Source: Chloroflexus sp. MS-G (GTDB taxonomy: Bacteria > Chloroflexota > Chloroflexia > Chloroflexales > Chloroflexaceae). Taken from it: DNA of 48,229 nt. The notes beneath the pieces are model-generated. The model did no database searches, was not told where the DNA came from, and saw only the letters and a list, made by a program, of their open reading frames with translations. Each line of letters starts with the position of its first letter. The stretch's first letter is position 1. Below are positions 40,284 through 48,229 of the stretch, one piece after another. Made by a program: the position numbers and the translations under genes. The DNA lies in the NCBI RefSeq assembly GCF_000735195.1, contig NZ_JPIM01000023.1:1-48229 (forward strand), written 5' to 3'.

Positions 40284-41522
40284 CTAGCGTTGTAGCGCAA
40301 TAATCGTCTCGATATGCGGTGTTTGCGGAAAGAGATCAATAGGTTGCACGAGTGTTATCTGGTAACCAGCCGTAAGTAATGGCATCAAGTCACGCCCGAT
40401 CAGGCCTGGATGGCACGAAATGTAAATGATTCTTGCTGGAGCATGCGCAATGATCGCCGAAATAAGGGCTGGATGGCACCCACGACGGGGTGGATCGAGA
40501 ATTGCAGCCTGAAACGGGCCTGGTAGATTGGCAACCGTCCGCTCGGCAACACCGGCGATGAAGTGAACGTTCTGAATCTGGTTGTCTCGTGCACTCTGAC
40601 GACCATCATGCACAGCCGGTTCATGCGCTTCAACCGCGATCACTTCATCGTAGAATCTGGCCAGAGGCAGTGCAAAACTGCCAACACCGCTGTAGGCATC
40701 GAGTAAACGACCGCCGTGAGGCGCCAGCGCGGTTTGTACTATAGCCACCATCCGTTCAGCCTGCGCGTGATTGACCTGAAAAAAGCTGTTGAGGCTTAGC
40801 CGAAAGACAACATCACCAAGTTCATCGTAAATGTGCGCCGTTCCCAGCAGTGGCTCGTCATTGAGCGTGATGCCGGCCAGGCCAGGAGTTGATGCCATCC
40901 AGCTTGTAGCCAATCGCACCAGCGCCGGGTAGTCGGCAGGCAACGTAGGTGATAGGCGAGCCGCAGCATAACCGTAAGCGGCGCTCGCTCGCAGTGTGAC
41001 TTCGTTGATCAAACCGGCAAACGATAACTGGCGCAGGCCCGCCAGTGCTTCTCTCAGTACCGGCAGCAGCAAGGGGTCGTCTGCCAGATCAACCACCGTC
41101 TTTGTGCCCGTAGCGTGATAGCCAAGCGCAGAACCGTCAACGTGGAGACGAGCACTGTTGCGGTAGCCCCAGGGTTGCGGTGCGGCAATGACCGGTTGGA
41201 CCGGAACTGCAATATTCGGTAGAAACTTACGTATCTGTTCGGCAACAATTGCGCCCTTCAAACGTACCTGGGCCGGATAGTCAATATGTTGCCATGGCAC
41301 ATGATCGCCAGGGCTGACCCGAGGCGCTATCCGTTCGGGTGCTGCACGCAGGATTTCGCTGACAGTAGCGCGCAGGAAGCGGGTATGACGTTCGTAAACA
41401 TTGGCTCGTACCCGTTCTCCCGGTATGGCTCCGCTTACGAAGACAACTAGCTCCTCTAACCGCCCAACGCCGTCGCCGCCCTGAGCGATCCCCTCAATCT
41501 CAAGTTCGATAGTCTCGGTCAT
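40284..41522 (-). CDS. TrmA/RumA-family RNA uridine-5 methyltransferase
   Basis: This SAM-dependent enzyme methylates C5 of uridine in rRNA or tRNA. The 412-residue product starts with a TRAM RNA-binding domain (TETIELEIEGIAQGGDGVGR, about 1-55). The catalytic part has AYSGVGSFALPLA, VEAHEPAV, the DPPRRG motif and the nucleophile-containing YISCHPGLIGRDL. The cysteine cluster that binds an iron-sulfur centre in RlmD is missing: the region reads HVPWQHIDY instead of CGGCQLQH. The ATG at 41522 begins the TRAM domain; the longer frame to 41696 adds low-complexity sequence. 23S rRNA or tRNA U54 could be the target. Confidence 0.85.
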   Translation of the reverse strand: MTETIELEIEGIAQGGDGVGRLEELVVFVSGAIPGERVRANVYERHTRFLRATVSEILRAAPERIAPRVSPGDHVPWQHIDYPAQVRLKGAIVAEQIRKFLPNIAVPVQPVIAAPQPWGYRNSARLHVDGSALGYHATGTKTVVDLADDPLLLPVLREALAGLRQLSFAGLINEVTLRASAAYGYAAARLSPTLPADYPALVRLATSWMASTPGLAGITLNDEPLLGTAHIYDELGDVVFRLSLNSFFQVNHAQAERMVAIVQTALAPHGGRLLDAYSGVGSFALPLARFYDEVIAVEAHEPAVHDGRQSARDNQIQNVHFIAGVAERTVANLPGPFQAAILDPPRRGCHPALISAIIAHAPARIIYISCHPGLIGRDLMPLLTAGYQITLVQPIDLFPQTPHIETIIALQR

Positions 41523-41776
41523 ACAAATCTCTGTCGCGTAAGATGTCGGCATTTCCATTCCGAATCCACGATAGCTCCTATGTGGTAGTTTTGGGAAATT
41601 ATAACTGCCTCTACACTGGTGAAGATAGGCGAGGGAAAAAACCTTGAAAAGGTCGAATCCGCTCGCACTGATAATACCAAATGTCATACGAAGCATGCTT
41701 GTCAGGTTTGTTATATCTGTCGGAAATAAAATTCATAGATCTGTACATCTCGATACAAAGTTCCGGCAAGAGGTTA

Positions 41777-41785
41777 TGGTATACT
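41777..41785 (+). promoter_or_regulatory. Extended -10 promoter for potABCD
   Basis: TGG-TATACT (41777-41785) in the context TTATGGTATACTA, the same core as the duplicated GTPase promoter. The leader to the GTG at 41943 is about 150 nt. The 420-bp gap (41523-41942) holds no gene. Confidence 0.5.
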
Positions 41786-41942
41786 ACTCTCTAAACAAAT
41801 GCACAACGTGATGCGATTGGGCCATGCTGCCGAGACTTTACTCATGTTGGGAAGTGTTGTAAAACATCATGGCTGTTACAGACAGCCTTCCCGGTATCCG
41901 CTACTCATCACTGGTATGTAACCTGATGGGAGGATTGTAAAG

Positions 41943-43040
41943 GTGAACGATTCCATCGCGATTGAACTCCGTAATGTTGTCAAACGGTTTGGCGACGTGG
42001 TTGCAGTCGATCACGTGAATTTACAAATTCGTGACGGCGAGTTTTTTTCGTTGTTAGGACCGAGCGGTTGTGGTAAGACATCAACGTTGCGCATGATCGC
42101 CGGTTTTGAGTTACCAACCGCAGGAAGTATCCTCATTCATGGGCGAGAGATGGGGATCACGCCACCACATTTGCGGCCGGTTAACACTGTCTTTCAGTCG
42201 TATGCCCTCTTTCCCCACATGACAGTAGCGCAAAATATTGCGTTTGGCTTGGAGATGAAAAAAACGCCGAAGGCTGAAATTGCCCAACGAGTGAAAGAGG
42301 CCCTTGATCTAGTACGGTTAAGTGGGCTGGAAGAACGCCGTCCCCGTCAGCTCTCCGGCGGTCAACAACAGCGGGTCGCCCTGGCCCGTGCACTCGTAAA
42401 CCATCCTGAAGTGTTGTTGCTCGATGAGCCACTGGGTGCGCTCGACCAGAAATTACGCAAAGAGATGCAGCTCGAACTGAAGAGCCTACAGGCGCGGGTG
42501 GGGATCACCTTCGTATTCGTAACCCACGATCAGGAAGAGGCATTGACGATGTCGGATCGGATTGCGGTTATGAATAAGGGGAAGGTCTTACAGGTTGGAA
42601 CGCCAACGGAAATCTACGAGCGTCCCAACTGTCGCTTCGTTGCCGATTTTATCGGCGAGACCAATTTCATCGATGGGCTGGTGATTGGGCGCGACGGGAA
42701 CTATACCGTCATAGAGACGCCGGATGGGTTGCGTTTTCGTGGGCTGGCTACTCGGCCGTTGAGTGATGGCACAGCAGTAACCTATTCAATCCGCCCGGAA
42801 AAGGTGCGCTTGCTGGCAGCCAATGGTGAGGTGCCGATCGATGGCTTAGCCGGTACGGTGCTGACCGTTAACTATATTGGGAGTGACACGCGCATTACCG
42901 TTCGGATCAATGACCGTCGTACTATTGATGTGTGGGAACAGAATACCCGTTCGACACTTGACCGTGATGAGTACTGGCAACCGGGTGAACCGGCCGTCGT
43001 TGTCTGCCCGCCTGACAATGCGCTGGTACTGAGTGAATAG
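41943..43040 (+). CDS. potA: Polyamine ABC importer ATP-binding protein
   Basis: PotA powers uptake of spermidine/putrescine. The 365-residue product has Walker A GPSGCGKT (39-46), the signature LSGGQQQR, Walker [12 protein letters not shown], the H-loop VTHDQEEA and a C-terminal TOBE-type regulatory domain from about residue 240. The start is GTG at 41943, with GGGAGGA eight bases upstream. It opens the potABCD operon; potB follows after 10 bp. Related ATPases serve iron or sulfate importers, but the permease and binding-protein genes that follow fit polyamines. Confidence 0.92.
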   Translation: MNDSIAIELRNVVKRFGDVVAVDHVNLQIRDGEFFSLLGPSGCGKTSTLRMIAGFELPTAGSILIHGREMGITPPHLRPVNTVFQSYALFPHMTVAQNIAFGLEMKKTPKAEIAQRVKEALDLVRLSGLEERRPRQLSGGQQQRVALARALVNHPEVLLLDEPLGALDQKLRKEMQLELKSLQARVGITFVFVTHDQEEALTMSDRIAVMNKGKVLQVGTPTEIYERPNCRFVADFIGETNFIDGLVIGRDGNYTVIETPDGLRFRGLATRPLSDGTAVTYSIRPEKVRLLAANGEVPIDGLAGTVLTVNYIGSDTRITVRINDRRTIDVWEQNTRSTLDRDEYWQPGEPAVVVCPPDNALVLSE

Positions 43041-43050
43041 GGAGGGAGCG

Positions 43051-43920
43051 ATGGCAATGCTTCAACAGCAGCAGCAACGTCGTGATCGCATACGGCTGAT
43101 GTTGTTACTGACGCCTGGTTTGCTCTGGCTGGTGCTCTTTTTCGCCTTGCCGTTGGTGATTATTGTTATCTACAGCTTTATGACGAACGACGCTTTAGGT
43201 CGTGTAGTCTACCAGCCAACGCTCGATAACTATATTACGATCTTTACTCAGAGCCTGTACATCAATGCCTACTGGCGGTCGATCTGGACGAGTGTCTTGA
43301 CTACAGTGATCTGCTTGTTGCTCGGCTACCCGCTCGCACTCTTCATCGCTCGTAGTCCGCAGCAATGGCGCATGCCACTGCTTATGCTCATACTAATTCC
43401 ATTCTGGACAAATTTTCTGGTGCGGATTTACGCCTGGCAGATCATTCTGGCAAATAACGGTCTGCTTAACGGTCTGTTAGAGTTTATTGGTATCGGTCGT
43501 TTGTCGTTGATTAATAACGAGGGAGCAACACTGATCGGCCTGATCTACGGCGAGTTACCGTTTATGGTCTTGCCGCTCTACGCGGCTATTGACCGTTTTG
43601 ATTTTACCCTGATGGAGGCAGCAGCCGATCTGGGCGCCAGCAGGGTGCAGGCTTTTCTGCGGATTATGCTCCCGATGACAATGCCAGGAGTTGTTGCTGG
43701 CTCGGTGTTGGTCTTTATTCCTACGCTCGGTCAGTTTGTGGTCTCAGAACTGCTGGGTGGGGCAAAGGTTGACTATCTTGGGAATCTGATTCAGCGCCTC
43801 TTCCTGCGTGCCAATCCGATCAACTGGCCACTTGGATCGGCAATGGCTGTATTAATGATGATCGTCTTGCTGGTGTTGATTATGTTGTACTTCCGCGCCA
43901 CCACGGAGGAAGAACGATGA
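43051..43920 (+). CDS. potB: Polyamine ABC importer permease PotB
   Basis: This inner-membrane permease has 289 residues and six membrane segments. A Gln-rich N-terminus (MLQQQQQRRD) precedes the first helix. The EAA loop is EAAADLGASRVQAFLRIMLPM. The motif FWTNFLVRIYAWQIIL is characteristic of PotB. The ATG at 43051 follows GGGAGGG; the frame is open back to 43033 in a region overlapping potA. The stop overlaps the potC ATG by four bases. Confidence 0.92.
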   Translation: MAMLQQQQQRRDRIRLMLLLTPGLLWLVLFFALPLVIIVIYSFMTNDALGRVVYQPTLDNYITIFTQSLYINAYWRSIWTSVLTTVICLLLGYPLALFIARSPQQWRMPLLMLILIPFWTNFLVRIYAWQIILANNGLLNGLLEFIGIGRLSLINNEGATLIGLIYGELPFMVLPLYAAIDRFDFTLMEAAADLGASRVQAFLRIMLPMTMPGVVAGSVLVFIPTLGQFVVSELLGGAKVDYLGNLIQRLFLRANPINWPLGSAMAVLMMIVLLVLIMLYFRATTEEER

Positions 43921-44783
43921 TTAAGACGGCATCTGCTTCAACAACACTGGCCCGCGCACGAGGGGCGTTTGCTGAAGGTCGGTTGACCTGGAGTGGGTTG
44001 GCGCTAACGGTCTTCTCGATCCTGATCTATCTGTTTCTGTATGCGCCAATCGTCATTCTGGTGATTTTTTCGTTCACCCGCGATGAATTTGGTGTTCGTT
44101 GGACAGGCTTTACCTTGGATTGGTACATTCGCCTGTTTAACAACCCCCGTATGATGGGCGCCGCCTGGAATACACTGGTTGTTGCCAGTGTGTCAACAGT
44201 AGTCTCAACAATTATCGGAACCCTGCTAGCTATGGCGATGGAGCGGTACCGTTTTCGCGGGCGTGGTGCGATGGAAGGGTTGATCTATTTACCAATCGTA
44301 GTCCCCGAGATCGTCATGGCTGTTGCGCTGCTGGCATTCTCGGCGATTGCGTTCGATGTGATCAAGCTGGTCACCGGTGAAACACTGCGCCGTAATCTTG
44401 CAACCGTCACTATCGGCCACATTGCATTTAGCATCTCTTTCGTCGTGGTGGTTGTTCGCACCAGTCTTAAGAACTTTGATCGGCGGTTGGAAGAAGCTGC
44501 TGCCGATCTCGGCGCCGATAGCTGGAATATCTTCTGGCGAATTACGTTTCCATTGATTTTACCAGGTATCATTGGTGGCGCCTTGTTAGCCTTTACACTT
44601 TCTCTGGATGATTTCATTATTTCGTTGTTTCTCTCTGGGCCAGGTACATCACTGTTACCGGTAGAAGTGTACAATCGGGTGCGACGTGCGGTAACGCCGG
44701 AAATTAACGCGATCTCAACCCTGATGCTGCTCTTGTCGATGGTGCTGGTCGCACTGTCACAACTATTGCAGCGACGTCGATAG
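43917..44783 (+). CDS. potC: Polyamine ABC importer permease PotC
   Basis: This is the second permease of the importer, 288 residues and six membrane segments. The PotC-like FYAP/LYAPIVILVIFSFTRDEFG stretch opens the protein and the EAA loop reads EAAADLGADSWNIFWRITFPL. The C-terminal SLDDFIISLFLSGPGTSLLPVEVY is typical of PotC. It is translationally coupled to potB and followed by potD after 30 bp. Confidence 0.92.
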   Translation: MIKTASASTTLARARGAFAEGRLTWSGLALTVFSILIYLFLYAPIVILVIFSFTRDEFGVRWTGFTLDWYIRLFNNPRMMGAAWNTLVVASVSTVVSTIIGTLLAMAMERYRFRGRGAMEGLIYLPIVVPEIVMAVALLAFSAIAFDVIKLVTGETLRRNLATVTIGHIAFSISFVVVVVRTSLKNFDRRLEEAAADLGADSWNIFWRITFPLILPGIIGGALLAFTLSLDDFIISLFLSGPGTSLLPVEVYNRVRRAVTPEINAISTLMLLLSMVLVALSQLLQRRR

Positions 44784-44813
44784 TCAGGAATCGCAGTAGC
44801 GAGGGAGGTCAAA

Positions 44814-45965
44814 ATGCAGATGCTCCGAAGCGTGTTGCTGGTAATGCTGCTGGTACTAACCGCGTGTGGCGGCGGTGGTGCTGCAACCAGCCCAGGGAAC
44901 GAGTACGGTACTGGCGGGAGCGACAGTGGAGCAACCACGACCGATGGGGTTGATCGCAGTAAGCTCGCGAGTAAGCTCTACTTCTACAATTGGTCGGATT
45001 ACATCGACCCTGCTATTCTCGAACAATTCAAAGCTGAATACGGGGTCGAAGTGGTCGTTGATACTTACGATAGTAACGAGGATATGCTGGCGAAGATACG
45101 TGCTGGCAATTCAGGATACGATATTGTCGTACCTTCTGACTATGCGGTGCAGATTATGATCGCCGAAGGGCTGGCTGTACCAATTGATAAGTCACTCCTC
45201 TCGAATATAGTCCATCTCGATCCGAATCTGCTCGATCAATACTTCGATAAAGGCAATGTCTATTCAGTTCCGTATATGTACGGTATCACCGGTATTGCCT
45301 ACAACACGAAGTTCTTCCCGAATGGGATTGATAGCTGGGCGGCTATTTTTGAACCCGACCAGATCGCCCAATTTGCCGGAAAGTTTAGTATGCTCGATGA
45401 CGCTCGGGAAACGCCGGGCGCTGCTCTGCGCTATATCGGTCAATCCCTCAACTCAACTGATCCGGCAGCATTGGCACGGGTGAAAGAGATTCTGTTGGCG
45501 CAGAAGCCATACCTTGCCGCTTACAACAGTTCTGACGTCAATCGCAAGCTAGCCAGTGAAGAGTATGTGATGGCTCATGCCTGGAGCGGTACGGCAATGC
45601 AGGCGCGCAATGGGCTAGGCGATGAGTTCAGTGGTAATCCGAACATTGCCTTCGTGATTCCGAAAGAGGGTGGTATGATCTGGATGGATAATCTTGTTAT
45701 CCTGAAAGACTCTCCCAATGCCTATACTGCTCATGTCTTTCTCAACTTTCTGATGCGCCCAGCGGTCTCTGCTCAGAATACTGAATACATCGGTTATCTG
45801 ACTCCTAACAAAGATGCACTTGAATTAATCTCGCCGGAAGTGCGTGAGCTATACGCGCAGGGATTTGCACCCGACGAAGCGATGTATCAGCGTCTCGAAT
45901 GGGCAGTGCGCAATGAGGGCACAACGGCCTTCGATGATCTGTGGACGGAGATCAAGAGCAGGTAG
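44814..45965 (+). CDS. potD: Polyamine-binding lipoprotein PotD
   Basis: This extracytoplasmic binding protein of the polyamine importer has 383 residues. The lipoprotein signal ends in VLTAC (C18), followed by a Gly/Ser/Thr-rich linker to about residue 48. The mature part has KLYFYNWSDYIDPAILEQF, EDMLAKIRAGNSGYDIVVPSDYAV and the conserved IPKEGGMIWMDNLVI, all hallmarks of PotD/PotF. The ATG follows GAGGGAGG. A hairpin 22 bp past the stop closes the operon. Confidence 0.93.
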   Translation: MQMLRSVLLVMLLVLTACGGGGAATSPGNEYGTGGSDSGATTTDGVDRSKLASKLYFYNWSDYIDPAILEQFKAEYGVEVVVDTYDSNEDMLAKIRAGNSGYDIVVPSDYAVQIMIAEGLAVPIDKSLLSNIVHLDPNLLDQYFDKGNVYSVPYMYGITGIAYNTKFFPNGIDSWAAIFEPDQIAQFAGKFSMLDDARETPGAALRYIGQSLNSTDPAALARVKEILLAQKPYLAAYNSSDVNRKLASEEYVMAHAWSGTAMQARNGLGDEFSGNPNIAFVIPKEGGMIWMDNLVILKDSPNAYTAHVFLNFLMRPAVSAQNTEYIGYLTPNKDALELISPEVRELYAQGFAPDEAMYQRLEWAVRNEGTTAFDDLWTEIKSR

Positions 45966-45987
45966 CGACGACACCCGTGAGTACTAT

Positions 45988-46013
45988 GTCGGAGCGCATC
46001 CGTGCGCTCCGAC
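45988..46013. terminator. Bidirectional terminator hairpin after potD
   Basis: A perfect 11-bp stem, GTCGGAGCGCA / TGCGCTCCGAC, with loop TCCG lies between the convergent potD and metallo-hydrolase genes. No T tract follows on either side. Confidence 0.6.
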
Positions 46014-46060
46014 AATCCCCATATTAGATCATCACGTCTGGGGATCAGGGTGCGTCCTGT

Positions 46061-46963
46061 TCATCCAGTTGCCTGCCGCCGTTTCAATTCGTAGCGAATC
46101 AGACCGGCTACACTCATTTGGGTCCAGCTTCGCGCAACGACTCCGGCTGGTCCGTCTTCCGGGTAGGAAACCCAACGAGCCGCCAGTGCTGCTACATCAG
46201 GATCGCCATCCGCCAATGCCCGATTGACCAGTTCAACCAGCTCCTCAAGACGTTCAGCGGCCCGATCAAGCTGATAGGTCACGTCATCGTGAGGCCCGTA
46301 GTGCGTAAGATAAATCCGGGGGAGATCGAGAGCGCGTAACCTGGCAATGGTCGTGCGATGCGCTTCAAGATCATAGGTGGGTACCGGTGTAACCGGGAAA
46401 GCTAGGCCCCAGCGATCCATTGCCAATCCGGCGGCATCACCGATGAACAAACCGCCGCTCTTGTGGTCGAGGTAGGAAAGGTGATCGGGCGAATGGCCGG
46501 GCGTTGCAATAGCCGTCAGGACAACATCACGCCCTAAATCCAGGTAAAGCTGTTCGGCAGGTCGGATACGTTCAGCGGGAATAGGGAGTAGTTCACCGTG
46601 TAGCGGCCAGGCTTCCTCTCCAACTGCTCGCCGCACGCTGGCCATCAGTTTAGTCGGATTCACCAGATGTTCGGCTACACTGCTGTTGATGTAGACAAAC
46701 GCATTTGGCAATGCCGCTGCCAGATGTCCTGAACCACCTGCGTGATCCATGTGGATGTGGGTACAGAGAATGTGTCGAACGGCGGCGCGGTCGATGCCCA
46801 GCGCGTCCAACCCGGCCAGTGTTTGCGGTACGGTCAGTGCCGTACCAGTTTCGATCAGAGCGATCTCCTCACCAGTTACGACGTAGGTCACACCGACGCC
46901 GGGTAGCCCTAGCAATTCATGGTCAATGGCCCAAATGTGACTATCGACTGCAAAAATCTCCAT
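46061..46963 (-). CDS. Metallo-beta-lactamase-fold hydrolase
   Basis: The 300-residue protein has the zinc signature H69-x-H71-x-D73-H74 (THIHMDHAG), a later PGHSPDHLSY histidine and GDAAG aspartate, and LTHYGPHDD, giving a complete dinuclear site. The family includes glyoxalase II, lactonases and thiolesterases; the substrate is not evident. The GGAGAAGG before the ATG is a good ribosome site. It is separated from potD by a terminator and from ricT by about 90 bp of the same strand, so it may share a transcript with ricT. Confidence 0.85.
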   Translation of the reverse strand: MEIFAVDSHIWAIDHELLGLPGVGVTYVVTGEEIALIETGTALTVPQTLAGLDALGIDRAAVRHILCTHIHMDHAGGSGHLAAALPNAFVYINSSVAEHLVNPTKLMASVRRAVGEEAWPLHGELLPIPAERIRPAEQLYLDLGRDVVLTAIATPGHSPDHLSYLDHKSGGLFIGDAAGLAMDRWGLAFPVTPVPTYDLEAHRTTIARLRALDLPRIYLTHYGPHDDVTYQLDRAAERLEELVELVNRALADGDPDVAALAARWVSYPEDGPAGVVARSWTQMSVAGLIRYELKRRQATG

Positions 46964-47056
46964 CCTTCTCCCTCGCTGGCTGAAATGAAGACAATCCGAG
47001 ACGATTTCCTACTTCACGACAGGTAAAGCAGAGTCGCCAGGTTGTCAGAGCGTCAC

Positions 47057-48229
47057 CTAATTTCGCCGACGTCGCCGACGCCTGACATCATTGCCAGCTT
47101 TCGCGGACGAATCCGGTGGTGCAGTTTTCGCTGGCGGGGTCGGCGTGGTGGCCCTCGGTGGCTGAGACGGTGCTGGTTTGGCCGCCTTATTGACGGTAGT
47201 CGCTGTTTCTTTGTCTTGCTGATCACCCTGGCGACGGCCACGCGGCTTTGGTGTTGTCTTCGGCTCTGAAACCCGCTTTGATTCTACAGCGGGCGGTAAC
47301 ACAGGAGTAGGTAACACATGAGGAGATGGTGGTAGCTGAGGTAAATCATCGTCTTCCAGCAGACTCAGATCATCATTCCAATCAAAAGTATCAATCTCAT
47401 CACGGAGCAGGCGCTGCTCACCACGTTCGGGCTTCAAGGTCGAAGCGGGTGTAATCCCTTCAGCAGCACGGGCACGGGCCAACGCAACCACCTGCTCGGT
47501 GGCAATCGTGATTTGCGGGATGTCGTAGGTTTCAATCATTCCACTGCTAGCCAGTTGTACCAACACCTGCTGTTTCAGCACATGTTGACCAATGACCTCA
47601 CCCGGCCCATCTGGGGTCATGACCCATGTCCCGCGCTTGGGTAACTGGGCGCGCATTTCGATATACTGCTCATGCTCGTAGGAAAGGCAACAAAGCAGGC
47701 GTCCACAGACACCGCTAATCTTGCTCGGATTGAGTGGCAGGTCTTGATCTTTCGCCATCTTGATTGTGACCCGTGCGTAATCGGGTAAGAAAGCGGTGCA
47801 GCAGAGAATACGACCGCATGGTCCGATGCCACCAAGCATTTTGGCTTCATCACGTGGCCCGATCTGGCGTAATTCAATACGGGTCTTGAACATGCGTGCC
47901 AGATCACGCACTAATTGGCGAAAATCGACGCGCTGATCGGCGGTAAAGTAGAAGGTCAGGCGTGAGCCGTCAAACGAGTATTCGGCCTTTACCAGCTTCA
48001 TTGGCAAGCCGTGCTCTTTCACCTTTTCGGCGCAGCGGGCCAGGGCCTCAGCGTGATACTGTTGCAGTTCGGCCATCCGTGCCAGATCGCTTAGCTCGGC
48101 TCGCCGCACTACTGGCTTCAGTTCACCGATGATTTCTTCATTACTGACTTCGCGGCGCTCAAAAGCTACTTTAGCCAGTTCCTGTCCTCGTACTGTTTCG
48201 ACTATCACTTGATCGCCGACGTGTAGATC
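47057..48229 (-). CDS. ricT: PSP1-domain protein RicT (YaaT), 5' end cut by window edge
   Basis: The frame is open through the right edge, where the missing start would add the usual 20-30 residues; 390 residues are visible. It has the PSP1 domain (DFRQLVRDLARMFKTRIELRQIGPRDEAKML) and the conserved cysteine motifs GPCGRILCC and GVCGRLLCCLSYE, which in the Bacillus Ric (Y) complex help hold iron-sulfur clusters. RicT homologues act with RNase Y in mRNA processing. Unlike the short family members (about 270 residues), this one has an extra C-terminal half: an acidic stretch and then a Pro/Lys-rich basic tail ending in seven consecutive arginines before Asn. Confidence 0.88.
   Translation of the reverse strand, partial: DLHVGDQVIVETVRGQELAKVAFERREVSNEEIIGELKPVVRRAELSDLARMAELQQYHAEALARCAEKVKEHGLPMKLVKAEYSFDGSRLTFYFTADQRVDFRQLVRDLARMFKTRIELRQIGPRDEAKMLGGIGPCGRILCCTAFLPDYARVTIKMAKDQDLPLNPSKISGVCGRLLCCLSYEHEQYIEMRAQLPKRGTWVMTPDGPGEVIGQHVLKQQVLVQLASSGMIETYDIPQITIATEQVVALARARAAEGITPASTLKPERGEQRLLRDEIDTFDWNDDLSLLEDDDLPQLPPSPHVLPTPVLPPAVESKRVSEPKTTPKPRGRRQGDQQDKETATTVNKAAKPAPSQPPRATTPTPPAKTAPPDSSAKAGNDVRRRRRRRN

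Overview
The window looks like a moderate-GC chromosomal segment from a filamentous anoxygenic phototroph-type Chloroflexota bacterium, most likely Chloroflexus or a close relative. This is an inference from gene content, the Chloroflexi-style Thr/Pro-rich extracytoplasmic linkers, the sortase architecture and dispersed GC-rich hairpin repeats. No rRNA, tRNA, cas genes or transposase are visible. Both ends cut through genes: a bifunctional-nuclease (DUF151) gene on the left and a RicT/PSP1 gene on the right.

1-12.7 kb: divergent promoters separate the DUF151 gene from a LysM-SH3-M23 cell-wall peptidase. Next come parA-parB, with a perfect 16-bp parS palindrome inside the first codons of parA, then a PfkB sugar kinase, a CDP-alcohol phosphatidyltransferase, gatC and a small membrane protein. 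asnS is convergent with these. An M20 peptidase, a sortase with a duplicated N-terminal domain, a membrane protein, a methyltransferase and fabZ follow on the plus strand.

13-19 kb (mostly minus strand): an RNase HI with an N-terminal hybrid-binding domain and an Asp-to-His change at the fourth carboxylate position; a compact standalone transcription unit (strong promoter, 11-nt Shine-Dalgarno, 15-codon ORF, intrinsic terminator); a 2H phosphoesterase; and a three-gene ABC importer that resembles glycerol-3-phosphate UgpA-UgpE-UgpB, preceded by a Pho-box-like array of TTAA half-sites.

19-26 kb (plus strand): two paralogous solute-binding-type proteins, one fused to a VWA domain, flank a membrane-anchored coiled-coil protein. 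A membrane histidine kinase and a single-domain response regulator follow. The long gaps here carry GC-rich hairpin repeats.

26.7-31.6 kb: a tightly packed hisZ-like / creatininase-like / hisG / purM / purC operon links histidine and purine synthesis.

32-40 kb: a membrane-anchored CHAT-like protein without catalytic residues, kynureninase, a Crp/Fnr regulator, and a four-gene minus-strand operon. That operon encodes a Ras-like small GTPase, a coiled-coil protein, a membrane protein with a Roadblock-like domain, a Thr/Pro linker and an SH3-like domain, and a hybrid histidine kinase. It is expressed from a duplicated extended -10 promoter and is the best candidate here for an undescribed signalling system.

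40-48 kb: a TrmA/RumA-type RNA methyltransferase, the potABCD polyamine importer operon, a metallo-beta-lactamase-fold hydrolase and RicT.
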